Positions 19,957 to 29,152 of a stretch of DNA of 64,000 nucleotides are shown here, in pieces. The translations under genes were made by a program, and so were the position numbers. Source of the DNA: Mesorhizobium australicum WSM2073 (lineage in GTDB: Bacteria; Pseudomonadota; Alphaproteobacteria; Rhizobiales; Rhizobiaceae). Within the stretch, counting starts at the first letter, position 1. Every line of letters begins with the position of its first letter. The notes below the pieces were generated by a model. That model did not search any database. It saw only the letters and a list, made by a program, of their open reading frames with translations, and had not been told where the DNA came from. The stretch covers positions 5,160,001 through 5,224,000 of the forward strand of contig NC_019973.1 of NCBI RefSeq assembly GCF_000230995.2. Direction: 5' to 3'.

Positions 19957-20717
19957 CGGTCCTTGATCCCACCGAGCAGGAATTCGCGATTGCCGTCGCC
20001 ACCTTCAATCGGTGACAGATGCAGGCCAAGCGAGCGCCAGCCAGGGATGGCATCCAGCCAATCCTGCAGCAGGCCCGCGACACGGGCGGCATCGAAGGGA
20101 TCCTTCAACAAACCGCCCTTGCCGATCGCCTCGCGACCGGCCTCGAATTGCGGCTTGACCAGAAAGATCGCACCGGCGCCGGGCTTGGCAATGGCGAGTG
20201 CCGGCGGCAGCGCCAGTTTCAGCGAGATGAAACTGACGTCGGAAACGATGAAATCCGGATTGCGGCCGGCAAGATCGGCAACGGTGAGATCGCGCGCGTT
20301 CAGGCCCTCGATCACCGTCACGCGCGGATCACCACCGACATCAGGATGCATCTGGCCATGCCCGACATCGATTGCCGTGACATGGGACGCGCCGCGTTCG
20401 AGCAGCACCTGGGTGAAACCGCCGGTCGAGGCGCCGATGTCGAGGGCCTCGCGACCGGCCGGGTCGAGGCTGAAATGGTCGAGCCCGGCGATCAGCTTGA
20501 GGGCGGCGCGCGAGACATAGGCTTGCGCCGGATCGTCGATGGCGACAACGCATTGCGGCGAAACGTTCTGGCCGGGCTTGCGGGCTATGGCGCCGTCGAC
20601 CGTCACCGTGCCGCGCTCCACCGCGTCGCGGGCGCGCGAGCGGCTGGCAAACAGCCCGCGCTGGACGAGCAGGTCGTCGAGCCGCTGGCGTGTGCTGGCT
20701 GGCAGAGGCGAGTTCAT
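19953..20717 (-). CDS. tlyA: TlyA family rRNA (cytidine-2'-O)-methyltransferase
   Basis: 254 residues: an S4 RNA-binding domain (LDDLLVQRGLFASRSRARDA) followed by a FtsJ-like methyltransferase domain with ALDIGASTGGFTQVLLERGA, AIDVGHGQ and IVSDVSFISL. TlyA proteins 2'-O-methylate 16S/23S rRNA and were once called hemolysins. The gene is translationally coupled to the RlmD-like gene. In relatives it directly follows dxs; here two genes intervene. Confidence 0.94.
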   Translation of the reverse strand: MNSPLPASTRQRLDDLLVQRGLFASRSRARDAVERGTVTVDGAIARKPGQNVSPQCVVAIDDPAQAYVSRAALKLIAGLDHFSLDPAGREALDIGASTGGFTQVLLERGASHVTAIDVGHGQMHPDVGGDPRVTVIEGLNARDLTVADLAGRNPDFIVSDVSFISLKLALPPALAIAKPGAGAIFLVKPQFEAGREAIGKGGLLKDPFDAARVAGLLQDWLDAIPGWRSLGLHLSPIEGGDGNREFLLGGIKDR

Positions 20718-20891
20718 CGGCCTTCTCTGACGAAAGCCCGCGGTGAAGGCAAGGACATTAGATGGACCAAAGTGATCCTACGAGAGCGGCTGGTGCATCG
20801 AACCAGGCCGCGGCTTGCGCCCATCATGCCGGGTCCGGCAGAATATTGGCCACGAAGAGCCCTCTGTTTGTCGCAACTCGAAGGAGAACGA

Positions 20892-21293
20892 ATGCTGACG
20901 GGAACCTGCCACTGTGGCGCCGCCCACTGGATGCTGGAGGGCGACCCCGGCCCGGTGACGGCCTGCAACTGCACGCTTTGCCGCCGCTATGGCACGCTCT
21001 GGGCCTATGATTATGTCGACGAACGCATTCGCGTTTCGGGGCCAATGGGCAGCTATACGCGCGCCGGACAGGAAGACCCGTCGCTCGAGATCCTGTTCTG
21101 CCCGCGTTGCGCCTGCGTGCTCGGCTGGCGCGGACTGCGCGCCAGCGCCTCGGGTCGAAGACGCATGGCCGTCAATGTCCGGCTGGCGCCCCCCGAGGCC
21201 GTCGCCGATCTGCCGATCGACCATTTCGATGGCCTCGACACTTACGACGATCTGCCGCGCGACGGCCGCTGCGTACGCGACATGTGGTTTTAG
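20892..21293 (+). CDS. GFA family protein (glutathione-dependent formaldehyde-activating fold)
   Basis: 133 residues with the zinc-binding cysteine pattern of the GFA/CENP-V fold: GTCHCGAAHW (CxC), ACNCTLCRRYG (CxCxxC) and LFCPRCACVLGW. Members bind glutathione or zinc; real formaldehyde activation is not shown for most. The ATG at 20892 has AAGGAG 5 bases upstream. It lies on the opposite strand to the dxs-tlyA cluster, and its stop overlaps the stop of the next convergent gene. Confidence 0.9.
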   Translation: MLTGTCHCGAAHWMLEGDPGPVTACNCTLCRRYGTLWAYDYVDERIRVSGPMGSYTRAGQEDPSLEILFCPRCACVLGWRGLRASASGRRRMAVNVRLAPPEAVADLPIDHFDGLDTYDDLPRDGRCVRDMWF

Positions 21294-21583
21294 AAGATGG
21301 TTCGCGGAGCCTGGCGCTCGATGGCTGGAGACAAACCGTCGTCTCGACCGCCTGAAGCCTGCTCACGCGCATGCCCGGTCGCAACAGGTGATACAGGCGA
21401 AGGATCCGGCGGCACCACAAGCTGCGGAATTTGCTTGTAGGAAAAGCCGCCGCGGATATCGCCCATCTTGCCGGCGACAATGCCTATCGCCGCCTTTTCG
21501 AGATTGCGGTCGTAGGGCGTTTCGGCGGCAGCCGGTACGACCATCACCGCCAAGAAGGCCGCGCCGCACAGAAGCGTCTTCAT
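21290..21583 (-). CDS. Small exported protein of unknown function
   Basis: 97 residues with a signal peptide (LLCGAAFLAVMVVPAAAETP) and the mature segment YDRNLEKAAIGIVAGKMGDI, then RGGFSYKQIPQLVVPP. The tail is low complexity and overlaps the end of the GFA gene by four bases. No family is recognised, but the Lys-Met-Gly-Asp-Ile-Arg-Gly-Gly stretch looks conserved rather than random. The start at 21583 is the ATG directly before the signal peptide. Confidence 0.65.
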   Translation of the reverse strand: MKTLLCGAAFLAVMVVPAAAETPYDRNLEKAAIGIVAGKMGDIRGGFSYKQIPQLVVPPDPSPVSPVATGHAREQASGGRDDGLSPAIERQAPRTIF

Positions 21584-21731
21584 TCTCGTTGTCTCCCTGC
21601 CTGGCTGTGATCTAGCAGGGCGGCGTTGAAAAACGGCCAAGGGACAGGGTAAGCAAAACGCCAAACGGCAACGTTAACAATGCCTTATAAAATCGAGCCG
21701 GCAAACTGATTCAAGCTGTTGAGGTTTTGAT

Positions 21732-23669
21732 TCAGGCGCGCTGGGCGCGGACCGTATGACCGAGCGCGGTGAATACGGTGCGCACGATTCCGGCGACGTC
21801 GAGGCCAGCATCGGCATACATCTTCTCTGGCTTGGCGTGGTCGGTGAAGTCATCCGGCAGCACCAGCGGGCGTACCTTCAGGCCGCTTTCGAGCAGTCCT
21901 TCATGGGCGAGGAATTGCAGCACATGGCTGGCGAAGCCGCCAATTGCGCCCTCCTCCACCGTCACCAGAACCTCATGCGAGCGGGCCAGCCGCCGGATCA
22001 GATCCTGGTCGAGCGGCTTGGCGAAACGGGCATCGGCGACCGTGGTGGAAAGCCCGGCCGCGCCGAGTTCCTCGGCCGCGATGAGGCAATCCTGCAGCCT
22101 TGTGCCGAAGGACAGGAGGGCAACCTTGCTGCCTTCCCGGACGACGCGGCCTTTGCCGATCTCCAGAACAGAGCCGCGCTCGGGCATGTCGACGCCGACG
22201 CCGTTGCCGCGCGGATAGCGGAAGGCGATCGGCCCGTCGTCGTAGCTGGCGGCGGTGCGCACCATGTGACGCAATTCCGCCTCGTCGGCCGCGGCCATTA
22301 CGACAAAGCCCGGCAGGCTTGCCAGGAAGGTGGTGTCGAACGCGCCGCAATGGGTGGCACCGTCGGCGCCCACAAAGCCGGCGCGATCGATGGGGAAACG
22401 CACCGGCAGTTTCTGGATCGCGACGTCATGGACGACCTGATCGTAGGCGCGCTGCAGGAAGGTCGAATAGATCGCGGCGAAGGGCTTGTAGCCTTCCGTC
22501 GCCAGGCCGGCGGCGAAGGTCACCGCATGCTGCTCGGCAATGCCGACGTCGAAAGTCCTTGACGGAAACACCTCGCCGAACAGGTCGAGGCCGGTGCCGC
22601 CCGGCATGGCGGCGGTGACGGCGACGATGCGGTCGTCCTCGCGGCCCTCTTGGATCAGGCTTTCGGCAAACACCTTGGTGTAGGCCGGTGCATTGGCCGG
22701 CGCCTTGGCCTGTGCGCCGGTGATGACGTCGAATTTGTTGACGCCATGATACTTGTCGGCGGCCGCTTCCGCCGGCGCGTAGCCCTTGCCCTTCTGGGTG
22801 ACGACATGGATCAGCACCGGACCCTTGCCGTTGTCACGGACGTTTTTCAGGACCGGGATGAGATGCTCCAGATTGTGACCGTCAATCGGGCCGATGTGAT
22901 AGAAGCCGAGTTCCTCGAACAAGGTGCCGCCGGTGACGTAACCGCGCGCATGCTCGACCGCGCGGGTGATGGCTCGATCGGCTCGCTTGCCGAGATAGGA
23001 GGTCAGCTTCTTGCCGAAGTCGCGCAGGCCGACATAGGCCTTGCCGGAAGCCAGACGCGCCAGATAGGCGCTCATGGCGCCGGTTGGCGGGGCGATCGAC
23101 ATGTCATTGTCGTTGAGGATGACGATGAGGCGCGCATCGAGCGCGCCGGCATTGTTCATCGCCTCATAAGCCATGCCGGCCGACATGGCGCCGTCGCCGA
23201 TGACGGAGATGACATTGTTGCGCCCGCCTGAGAGGTCGCGGGCGGCGGCCATGCCGAGGCCGGCCGATATCGATGTCGAGGAGTGGGCGGCGCCGAACGG
23301 GTCGTATTCGCTCTCGGCTCGGCGGGTGAAGCCCGACAACCCGCCTTCCTGGCGCAAGGTGCGGATGCGGTCGCGACGGCCGGTCAGTATCTTGTGCGGA
23401 TAGGCCTGGTGGCCGACATCCCAGATCAGCCGGTCATCGGGTGTGTTGAAGACATAATGCAGCGCCACCGTCAGTTCGACCACGCCAAGGCCGGCACCGA
23501 GATGGCCGCCGGTGCGCGACACCGCGTCGATCAGTTCGAGGCGAAGCTCTGATGCCAGTTGCGGCAAGTCGCTCTCGGCCAGCGTGCGCAGGTCGGCCGG
23601 GACGCGAACCCTATCGAGAAGCGGCGTATGCGGCGTTGCGTTCACGTTGGGCCCAGACTTTCTGTTCAT
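21732..23669 (-). CDS. dxs: 1-deoxy-D-xylulose-5-phosphate synthase
   Basis: 645 residues, full length for DXS. The thiamine diphosphate motif is [20 protein letters not shown] ending with ILNDNDMSI; the active-site His is in [20 protein letters not shown] and the [15 protein letters not shown] block is typical. The transketolase-like pyrimidine domain follows, with [15 protein letters not shown]. It condenses pyruvate and glyceraldehyde-3-phosphate, the first step of the MEP pathway. Upstream neighbours are pirin and DUF2277, with xseB beyond. Confidence 0.97.
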   Translation of the reverse strand: MNRKSGPNVNATPHTPLLDRVRVPADLRTLAESDLPQLASELRLELIDAVSRTGGHLGAGLGVVELTVALHYVFNTPDDRLIWDVGHQAYPHKILTGRRDRIRTLRQEGGLSGFTRRAESEYDPFGAAHSSTSISAGLGMAAARDLSGGRNNVISVIGDGAMSAGMAYEAMNNAGALDARLIVILNDNDMSIAPPTGAMSAYLARLASGKAYVGLRDFGKKLTSYLGKRADRAITRAVEHARGYVTGGTLFEELGFYHIGPIDGHNLEHLIPVLKNVRDNGKGPVLIHVVTQKGKGYAPAEAAADKYHGVNKFDVITGAQAKAPANAPAYTKVFAESLIQEGREDDRIVAVTAAMPGGTGLDLFGEVFPSRTFDVGIAEQHAVTFAAGLATEGYKPFAAIYSTFLQRAYDQVVHDVAIQKLPVRFPIDRAGFVGADGATHCGAFDTTFLASLPGFVVMAAADEAELRHMVRTAASYDDGPIAFRYPRGNGVGVDMPERGSVLEIGKGRVVREGSKVALLSFGTRLQDCLIAAEELGAAGLSTTVADARFAKPLDQDLIRRLARSHEVLVTVEEGAIGGFASHVLQFLAHEGLLESGLKVRPLVLPDDFTDHAKPEKMYADAGLDVAGIVRTVFTALGHTVRAQRA

Positions 23670-23744
23670 CGGCGGGATAGGCCGCCGGCCGGCGAAAGTA
23701 AATGCGTGTCGCTGACGCGGACGGTCAGCGCCTCACCGATCTTC

Positions 23745-24665
23745 TCAGCCTTCCGGCAGCGGTATGAATTCTTTCTCATCGCCAGGAACGATATCGAAGC
23801 GGCCAGTCTTCCATTCCTGCTTGGCCTGCTCGATGCGCTCCTTGGACGAGGAAACGAAATTCCACCAGATGTAGCGCTTCGAACCAAGCGAGGCGCCGCC
23901 GAACAGCATGAAATGCGCACCGGTCGATGACGATATGACGATCTCGTCGCCGGGCCGGAATACCAGCAGCCGTTCCGCTGGGAACGCATCACCCGAAATC
24001 GAGACCTCGCCCTCCAGCGTGTAGATGGCGCGCTCCTCGGCATCGGCCGGGATTTTGACGCTGGCGCCGGGCGCCAGCCGCAAATCTGCATAGAGTGTCT
24101 CGGAATCGGCCCGCACCGGAGACCGCAAACCCTGGAAATCGCCGATGACGACGCGGCCGCTGACGCCTTCGGCGTCGATTTCGGGAAGCCGCAGCGCCGC
24201 TGTGTTCTCGAACACCGGCGCCACCTCTTCCTTGCCGTCCGGCAGAGCCAACCAGGTCTGCAGGCCGGAGATCGACATCGGCGCGCCGCGCAATTCCTGC
24301 GGCGTGCGCTCGGAGTGGACGATGCCGCGACCAGCCGTCATCAGGTTCACGTCGCCGGGTTGGATGACCATCTCGGTGCCGAGCGAATCGCGATGCCTGA
24401 TCGTGCCGTCGAACAGATAGGTCACGGTCGACAGGCCGATATGCGGGTGCGGGCGGACATCGAGCGCCTGGCCGGCGCGCATGATCGCGGGACCCATTCG
24501 ATCGAAGAAGATGAACGGCCCGACCAAGCGCCGCTTGGCGGTCGGCAAGGCGCGACGCACCTCGAAACCGCCAATGTCCTTGGCGTTAGGGATAACCATC
24601 AGCTCGATCTGGTCGCTGGCGAAGGCATCGCCGGCCTCAGGGTCCTTGCCGGGGAAGAAGCTCAT
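23745..24665 (-). CDS. Pirin family protein
   Basis: 306-residue bicupin. The iron-binding region is DVRPHPHIGLSTVTYLFDG with further ligands in GIVHSERTP, the classic pirin set. Some bacterial pirins are quercetin dioxygenases, others regulatory; the role here is unknown. It lies between dxs and DUF2277 on the same strand. Confidence 0.93.
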   Translation of the reverse strand: MSFFPGKDPEAGDAFASDQIELMVIPNAKDIGGFEVRRALPTAKRRLVGPFIFFDRMGPAIMRAGQALDVRPHPHIGLSTVTYLFDGTIRHRDSLGTEMVIQPGDVNLMTAGRGIVHSERTPQELRGAPMSISGLQTWLALPDGKEEVAPVFENTAALRLPEIDAEGVSGRVVIGDFQGLRSPVRADSETLYADLRLAPGASVKIPADAEERAIYTLEGEVSISGDAFPAERLLVFRPGDEIVISSSTGAHFMLFGGASLGSKRYIWWNFVSSSKERIEQAKQEWKTGRFDIVPGDEKEFIPLPEG

Positions 24666-24704
24666 GAACTCTCCTCGTCAGCGGTCAGTGGGCGCTTGGG
24701 CATA

Positions 24705-24971
24705 TCAGGCGAACCGGATCGCCGCTTTCGCTTTTAATTTGGCCGCCACCTCTTCGCGATTGCGAGGATGCTGGTGGGTTTCGAGGGAATCGAGCAATTC
24801 GCGTGCGGATGCCGCGATGGCTTCGACCGCATGATCGAACGCATGCTGGTTCTTGGCAGAAGGCCGCGTCGTGCCGCTCAGCTTGCGGACAAACTGCAGT
24901 GCCGCGTCGCGGACTTCGTCGTTGGTTGCCGGCGGATCAAAATTGAACAGGGTCTTGATGTTTCTGCACAT
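24705..24971 (-). CDS. DUF2277 domain protein
   Basis: 88 residues starting MCRNIKTLFNFDPPATNDEV and continuing with LQFVRKLSG, which is the DUF2277 signature; the C-terminal half is helical with HQHPRNREEVAAKLKAKA. Function unknown. ATG 24971 is chosen because the family begins with MCRNIKTL; the frame reaches 25001. Same strand as xseB, 92 bases downstream of it. Confidence 0.9.
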   Translation of the reverse strand: MCRNIKTLFNFDPPATNDEVRDAALQFVRKLSGTTRPSAKNQHAFDHAVEAIAASARELLDSLETHQHPRNREEVAAKLKAKAAIRFA

Positions 24972-25063
24972 CGCTTCCGTATCTCCTCTTGTCCGTTTCA
25001 ATCGGGACGAACTGTATCCTCAATGATGATCGTGTCCAAAAACCGGTAAGGCTGCTCCGGACC

Positions 25064-25318
25064 TCAGTCCGCGTCGAGCGGCTCGGTTCCAACCGGCTTG
25101 CCGTCGCGCGACAGCCTGATCTTCTCGACCTTGTCCTCGGCGGCCTTCAGCAGCCGGTCGCAATGAACCTTCAGCGCCTCCCCGCGCTCGTAAATCCGGA
25201 TCGACTGGTCGAGCGGCACGTCGCCACGCTCCAGATCATCGACGATCTTCTCCAGTGCGTCGAGTGCCTGTTCAAAGCTCATCGCCTTGACGTCTTCGTT
25301 GATCTCACCGGTCATCAT
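25064..25318 (-). CDS. xseB: Exodeoxyribonuclease VII small subunit
   Basis: 84 residues with the family core [20 protein letters not shown] and [18 protein letters not shown]. XseB binds the large subunit XseA to form ExoVII, which degrades single-stranded DNA. xseA is not in this window. The ATG directly follows the stop of the upstream histone deacetylase-like gene, so they are co-transcribed. Confidence 0.95.
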   Translation of the reverse strand: MMTGEINEDVKAMSFEQALDALEKIVDDLERGDVPLDQSIRIYERGEALKVHCDRLLKAAEDKVEKIRLSRDGKPVGTEPLDAD

Positions 25319-26245
25319 TCATCCTTTCATCAGTCGCCCGACATGTGCGGCGACCGAAAATGCCAATCCCTGCAGATCGTAGCCGCCCTCGAGCAGGCTG
25401 ACGAGCCGGTTGCCGCCGTGGATTGCGGCGCGCTGCATCAACTGGCCGGTCGCCCAGTCGAAATCGTCCTCGGTCAGATTGATTTCCGCCAGCGGGTCGC
25501 GATGGTGCGCGTCGAAGCCTGCCGAAACGATAATCAGATCCGGCGCGAAATTGTCGAGTGCCGGCAGCACGCGCGACAGGAACGCATCGCGAAACACCTC
25601 GCTGCCCGTCCGAGGCGCCAGCGGCGCATTGACGATGTTGCCGGCGCCGGTCTCACTCTTCGCGCCCGTGCCGGGATAAAGCGGCATCTGGTGCGTCGAG
25701 CAATAGAGCACCGAGGGATCGTCCCAAAAAATATCCTGCGTGCCGTTGCCGTGATGCACGTCCCAGTCGACGACAGCGACACGCTCGGCGCCATGCTTCC
25801 TCTGCGCATGGCGCGCTGCGATTGCCGCCGTGTTGAAGAAGCAGAAGCCCATGGCCGTGGTCTTTTCGGCATGGTGGCCGGGCGGGCGGGCGGCGACGAA
25901 GACGTTGTCGGCGCGGCCCGCAAAGACGTCGTCGACGGCGGCATTGGCGGCACCGATCGCCGTAATCACCGCCTGCCAGCTTTTCGGGCTGGCGGTGGTG
26001 TCGGCGTCGATGCGGGCAATGCCTTCGTCGGGGATGGCGGCGCGGACACGCGCGACGAAATCGGCGGGATGCGCGTAGAGGATGGTCGCCTCGTCGCCTT
26101 GCGGTGCCTCGACGCGGTCAAGCGCGGCAAAAGCTTCGTCGTCGAGCACGCGCTCGATGGCGCGCAGGCGGTCGGGCCGCTCGGGGTGACCGGGCGGCGT
26201 GATGTGTTCGAGAAAGATCGGGTGCGTGTAGAGACGGGTGGCCAT
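25319..26245 (-). CDS. Histone deacetylase family amidohydrolase
   Basis: 308 residues of the class II HDAC / acetoin-utilisation fold. Zinc and catalytic blocks: RPPGHHAEKTTAMGFCFFN (His dyad), VVDWDVHHGNGTQDIFW (metal Asp/His), SAGFDAHHRDPLAE (Asp), and LLEGGYDLQGLA. In bacteria such enzymes deacetylate polyamines or small acetylated compounds. It is the first gene of the xseB run and is divergent from the riboswitch-bluB unit. Confidence 0.94.
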   Translation of the reverse strand: MATRLYTHPIFLEHITPPGHPERPDRLRAIERVLDDEAFAALDRVEAPQGDEATILYAHPADFVARVRAAIPDEGIARIDADTTASPKSWQAVITAIGAANAAVDDVFAGRADNVFVAARPPGHHAEKTTAMGFCFFNTAAIAARHAQRKHGAERVAVVDWDVHHGNGTQDIFWDDPSVLYCSTHQMPLYPGTGAKSETGAGNIVNAPLAPRTGSEVFRDAFLSRVLPALDNFAPDLIIVSAGFDAHHRDPLAEINLTEDDFDWATGQLMQRAAIHGGNRLVSLLEGGYDLQGLAFSVAAHVGRLMKG

Positions 26246-26381
26246 GCCCCCTATCTAGTGCCCCGGCGTCGTGATGGCCATGCGTTGCGGCTTGATCGCT
26301 GGGGAAAATCGAACCTGCGTCTATTCATGTCGCTGCGGGCATTGGCGGCGCCGGCCCTTCGGCGTAAGGTCGCAACCACTG

Positions 26382-26596
26382 CCTGGTGCCCGCCGGGCTG
26401 TTTGTTTTAGCCGCATTTTGCGACGCCAAGTGATTCCACTTGGCTGCAAATGCCCTGGCGGGAGAATCGGGAACACGGTTGAACTCCGTGGCGTGCCCAA
26501 CGCTGTGAGGGGGACCGCGCCGGTAAATGCCACTGTCGATGACGGGAAGGCACCGGACGCGGGTTGATCCCGAGCCAGAAGACCGGCCTGGCAGGC
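26382..26596 (+). promoter_or_regulatory. Cobalamin (B12) riboswitch
   Basis: The leader contains the conserved pieces in the right order: CTGGTGCCCG at the 5' end, GGGAGAATCGGGAACACGG, the B12-box-like GCGTGCCCAACGCTGTGAGG, GCCACTG, GACGGGAAGGC, and ATCCCGAGCCAGAAGACCGG closing with CCTGGCAGG. It lies about 60 bases upstream of bluB. Binding of adenosylcobalamin should shut off bluB. Boundaries are approximate. Confidence 0.93.
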
Positions 26597-26653
26597 ATCG
26601 TCATCCGCATGGTCAGGCGGATGACATCGATTGCAATCGCAAGGGGACAAGCG

Positions 26654-27526
26654 ATGCCGGAAGCTATGACCACTCCAATGGGCGATGGATTTGACCAGAT
26701 TGCGCGCGACGCTGTTTACCGCGCCATCTTCACGCGGCGCGACGTCCGCAGCCATTTTACATCGGAGGCCATCGACGACGAGGTGCTGGCGCGGCTGCTG
26801 CTTGCCGCCCACCACGCGCCGTCGGTCGGCTTCATGCAACCTTGGAATTTCATCGTCATTCGCGATGCCGCGCGGCGGGCGGAAGTGCGCGACCTGTTCC
26901 TGGCCGCGCGAGAACGGGAACTGCCTGAAATCGAGGCAGAACGGCAGGCGCTCTACCGCAAGCTCAAGCTCGAAGGCATTTGCGAAAGCGCTCTCAACAT
27001 CTGCATCACCTGCGACCGCGAACGCTCGAAAGGCTCGCCGCTGGGGCGCTGGCACAATCCGGAGATGGATCTCTACAGCACGGTCTGCGCGGTGCAGAAT
27101 TTCTGGCTGGCGGCACGCGCCGAAGGCGTTGGCGTCGGCTGGGTCAGCATCATCGAGGCGCAAGCGCTGAAAAGCTTGCTGGGTATTCCCGATCAAGTGA
27201 CGCCGATCGCCTATCTCTGCGTCGGCCGCGTTTCCGAATTCGCACCGAAGCCGGATCTCGAAACACACGGCTGGGGCCGGCGGCTGCCGTTGCCCGAGCT
27301 TATCATGAGCGAGACTTTTCGCGGACAAGGCGAAGCGCCGCTCAAATCAGCAGTGGCGCGCCTCGGTACCGCCGCCGGTGCGCCCGCGAGCCTAGCCGAT
27401 CAGCGCGTCGCGCCGGCCGTGCCCCAGCGCGAACCGCCGAAAGTGGAGAGCGCCTTGTCCTTGAGTTCCCTGAACTTCGACGAGGCTTCGGCCAGCCTGG
27501 CGTCCCAGGCGGCATCGGGCACCTGA
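26654..27526 (+). CDS. bluB: 5,6-dimethylbenzimidazole synthase BluB (with C-terminal extension)
   Basis: BluB breaks down reduced FMN with oxygen to form the lower ligand of vitamin B12. Seen blocks: FTRRDVRSHFTSEAIDDEVL, LAAHHAPSVGFMQPWNFIVI, DLYSTVCAVQNFWLAARAEG and VGVGWVSIIEAQALKSLLGI of the nitroreductase-like fold. The start has AGGGGA 6 bases upstream and lies after a B12 riboswitch. The product is 290 residues; S. meliloti BluB is about 227. The family domain ends near residue 221 (RRLPLPELIMSETFRG), and the last ~65 residues are low complexity, with 127 bases overlapping the convergent membrane-protein gene. Confidence 0.93.
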   Translation: MPEAMTTPMGDGFDQIARDAVYRAIFTRRDVRSHFTSEAIDDEVLARLLLAAHHAPSVGFMQPWNFIVIRDAARRAEVRDLFLAARERELPEIEAERQALYRKLKLEGICESALNICITCDRERSKGSPLGRWHNPEMDLYSTVCAVQNFWLAARAEGVGVGWVSIIEAQALKSLLGIPDQVTPIAYLCVGRVSEFAPKPDLETHGWGRRLPLPELIMSETFRGQGEAPLKSAVARLGTAAGAPASLADQRVAPAVPQREPPKVESALSLSSLNFDEASASLASQAASGT

Positions 27527-28383
27527 CCCTCGATGGTCTTGAAATAGACCTGCATCAGGCAGGCAATGGCGAACGGCTCAATGAAGGCCGCCTTGAAAGC
27601 CCAGGCAAAGACGATTGCCAGCACGAAAGCCCAGCCGGCGAGCTGCCCGGGCATGACGTAAAGAATAGCGGCTGCCGGAGCCAGCATCAGCAGGAAAATC
27701 ACGAACGACACGCCCCACATGATGACCCCTAGCCAGACGGCATTCTTGACCATGGTCTTGCCGTTCTGGGCGTAGAGCACAACGCCTTGGCGCGCGGTTT
27801 CGAACGGCGAGGACGAACTGATGCGGATGTTGTAGCCGAGAATGATCTCGTCGACATAGGTCAGCGACAGGCGAATCACCGTGTTGAGGAACGAAACCAG
27901 GCCGCTCAGGCCAGGAATGGGCAGGAAGGCCGCGATGCCGCCGAGCAGGCCGGTGATGGCGCGTATGGCGCCCTTGACCAATTGGTCGACGACGAAAAGG
28001 ATGTTGGCCTCGGCAAAACGCTCGGTCACGACCTCTTTCGCGTAGGCGATCTGGTTCTGGCCGTGGGGAATATCATTGCCGTCGATCAGATGCACCATGA
28101 CGGCGATATGGCCCGCCTTGACGACGTAGAGAATGTATTCGCGGATCCAGTAGACGGCGATCGAGACGATGCCGAAACCGACCACGCCGCCCCACATCGC
28201 AAAAGACAATGGTCCGTCGGGATCGGTGGAAATATGGCCGACGCCATAGCCGACGGAGGCGCCGGTGCCGGTGGCCACGATGTAGGCCAGCGTGATGCCG
28301 AAATAGACGATCATGCGAAAGACAATGAAAGGCCAGGTCCGCATCATGATGGACACCGACCTGCCGATATCGAAATCCCACAT
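27400..28383 (-). CDS. Integral membrane protein of unknown function
   Basis: 327 residues with six or so hydrophobic segments (FIVFRMIVYFGITLAYIVAT, WGGVVGFGIVSIAVYWI, AVWLGVIMWGVSFVIFLLML, LAGWAFVLAIVFAWAFKAAF). No signal peptide or catalytic motif is seen. A cytoplasmic C-terminal tail has charged residues (ARLAEASSKFRELKDKAL). I do not recognise the family. The 3' end overlaps the bluB extension. Upstream lies the TetR gene on the same strand, 90 bases away. Confidence 0.85.
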   Translation of the reverse strand: MWDFDIGRSVSIMMRTWPFIVFRMIVYFGITLAYIVATGTGASVGYGVGHISTDPDGPLSFAMWGGVVGFGIVSIAVYWIREYILYVVKAGHIAVMVHLIDGNDIPHGQNQIAYAKEVVTERFAEANILFVVDQLVKGAIRAITGLLGGIAAFLPIPGLSGLVSFLNTVIRLSLTYVDEIILGYNIRISSSSPFETARQGVVLYAQNGKTMVKNAVWLGVIMWGVSFVIFLLMLAPAAAILYVMPGQLAGWAFVLAIVFAWAFKAAFIEPFAIACLMQVYFKTIEGQVPDAAWDARLAEASSKFRELKDKALSTFGGSRWGTAGATR

Positions 28384-28473
28384 GCCCCGAATCTCCCCTC
28401 AGAGATGGCTGCGGAGGATGCGCTCAAACCGGCTATTGTCAATTGCAGGCAGTGGCGGGACTGCCATGGTGGT

Positions 28474-29082
28474 TCATCTTGAAAGCGCTTCCGGCTTTTT
28501 CAGCAGGCCTTCGAGCAATTGCTTGAACGCGGCCACCACCATCTTCGATGTCGCTTCGGGATCTTGCGAATTGGCGATGCGCTGCGCGGCCTGGCTGCTC
28601 GCCCCATTGATCAGCCGCGCTGCCGACTCCGGGTCGACGCCGGGGACGACCACCCCTTCCCGCTGCAGCGCTGTCAGATGATCGGTCATTGAACCGACGC
28701 AGGCATTGGCATTCGACCACAGTGCCGGATCGCCCAGCACAGCCGGACCATCCCGGAACATGATGCGCTGGATTTCCGGCTCCAGCGCCATTTCGATATA
28801 GGTGGTGCATTCGTCGACGAAATGCTGCCAGCGGGTCGGCGCCCGCGACGCGACCTCATTCACCCGGGCCGCCATTTCCGCGTCGATTTCGGCGATAACC
28901 GCCTCAAGCAGTCCCTTCTTGTCGCCGAAGTGATGATAAAGGGCGCCGCGCGTCAGCCCGGCCGACGCGGTGAAATCATCCATCGACGCTTCGGCATAGC
29001 CGATGGTACCGAAAGCCTGGCGTGCCGCGGCGATCAGCTTGGCGCGTGTCTCGGCGATCATCTCCTTGCGCGGTCGATGCAT
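28474..29082 (-). CDS. TetR/AcrR family transcriptional regulator
   Basis: 202 residues. The helix-turn-helix is in residues 10-55: TRAKLIAAARQAFGTIGYAE, then DDFTASAGLTRGALYHHFGD and KKGLLEAVIAE. The C-terminal ligand domain is unassigned. The gene is divergent from an MFS transporter; the 120-base gap holds three identical-type palindromes, so it is very likely the repressor of itself and of the transporter. ATG 29082 is used; the frame opens at 29118, where the leader would run into the operator. Confidence 0.93.
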   Translation of the reverse strand: MHRPRKEMIAETRAKLIAAARQAFGTIGYAEASMDDFTASAGLTRGALYHHFGDKKGLLEAVIAEIDAEMAARVNEVASRAPTRWQHFVDECTTYIEMALEPEIQRIMFRDGPAVLGDPALWSNANACVGSMTDHLTALQREGVVVPGVDPESAARLINGASSQAAQRIANSQDPEATSKMVVAAFKQLLEGLLKKPEALSR

Positions 29083-29100
29083 GCTTCTGGCCTTACTTAC

Positions 29101-29113
29101 ATACGCTCCGTAT
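29101..29113. promoter_or_regulatory. TetR operator 1 (ATACG-N3-CGTAT)
   Basis: ATACGCTCCGTAT, extended to CATACG-CTC-CGTATG, is a perfect palindrome 18 bases upstream of the TetR start codon. It is one of three in the divergent TetR/MFS gap. Confidence 0.75.
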
Positions 29114-29123
29114 GCCAATTGAC

Positions 29124-29136
29124 ATACGCGACGTAT
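29124..29136. promoter_or_regulatory. TetR operator 2 (ATACG-N3-CGTAT)
   Basis: ATACGCGACGTAT, same arms as operator 1, centred 23 bases from it, in the middle of the divergent intergenic region. Confidence 0.75.
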
Positions 29137-29152
29137 ACTCTATTTAACACTT

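Noticed and set aside
24989..26410. Long plus-strand frame over xseB and the deacetylase
   Set aside because: Antisense shadow of two well-supported genes; no ribosome site or motif.
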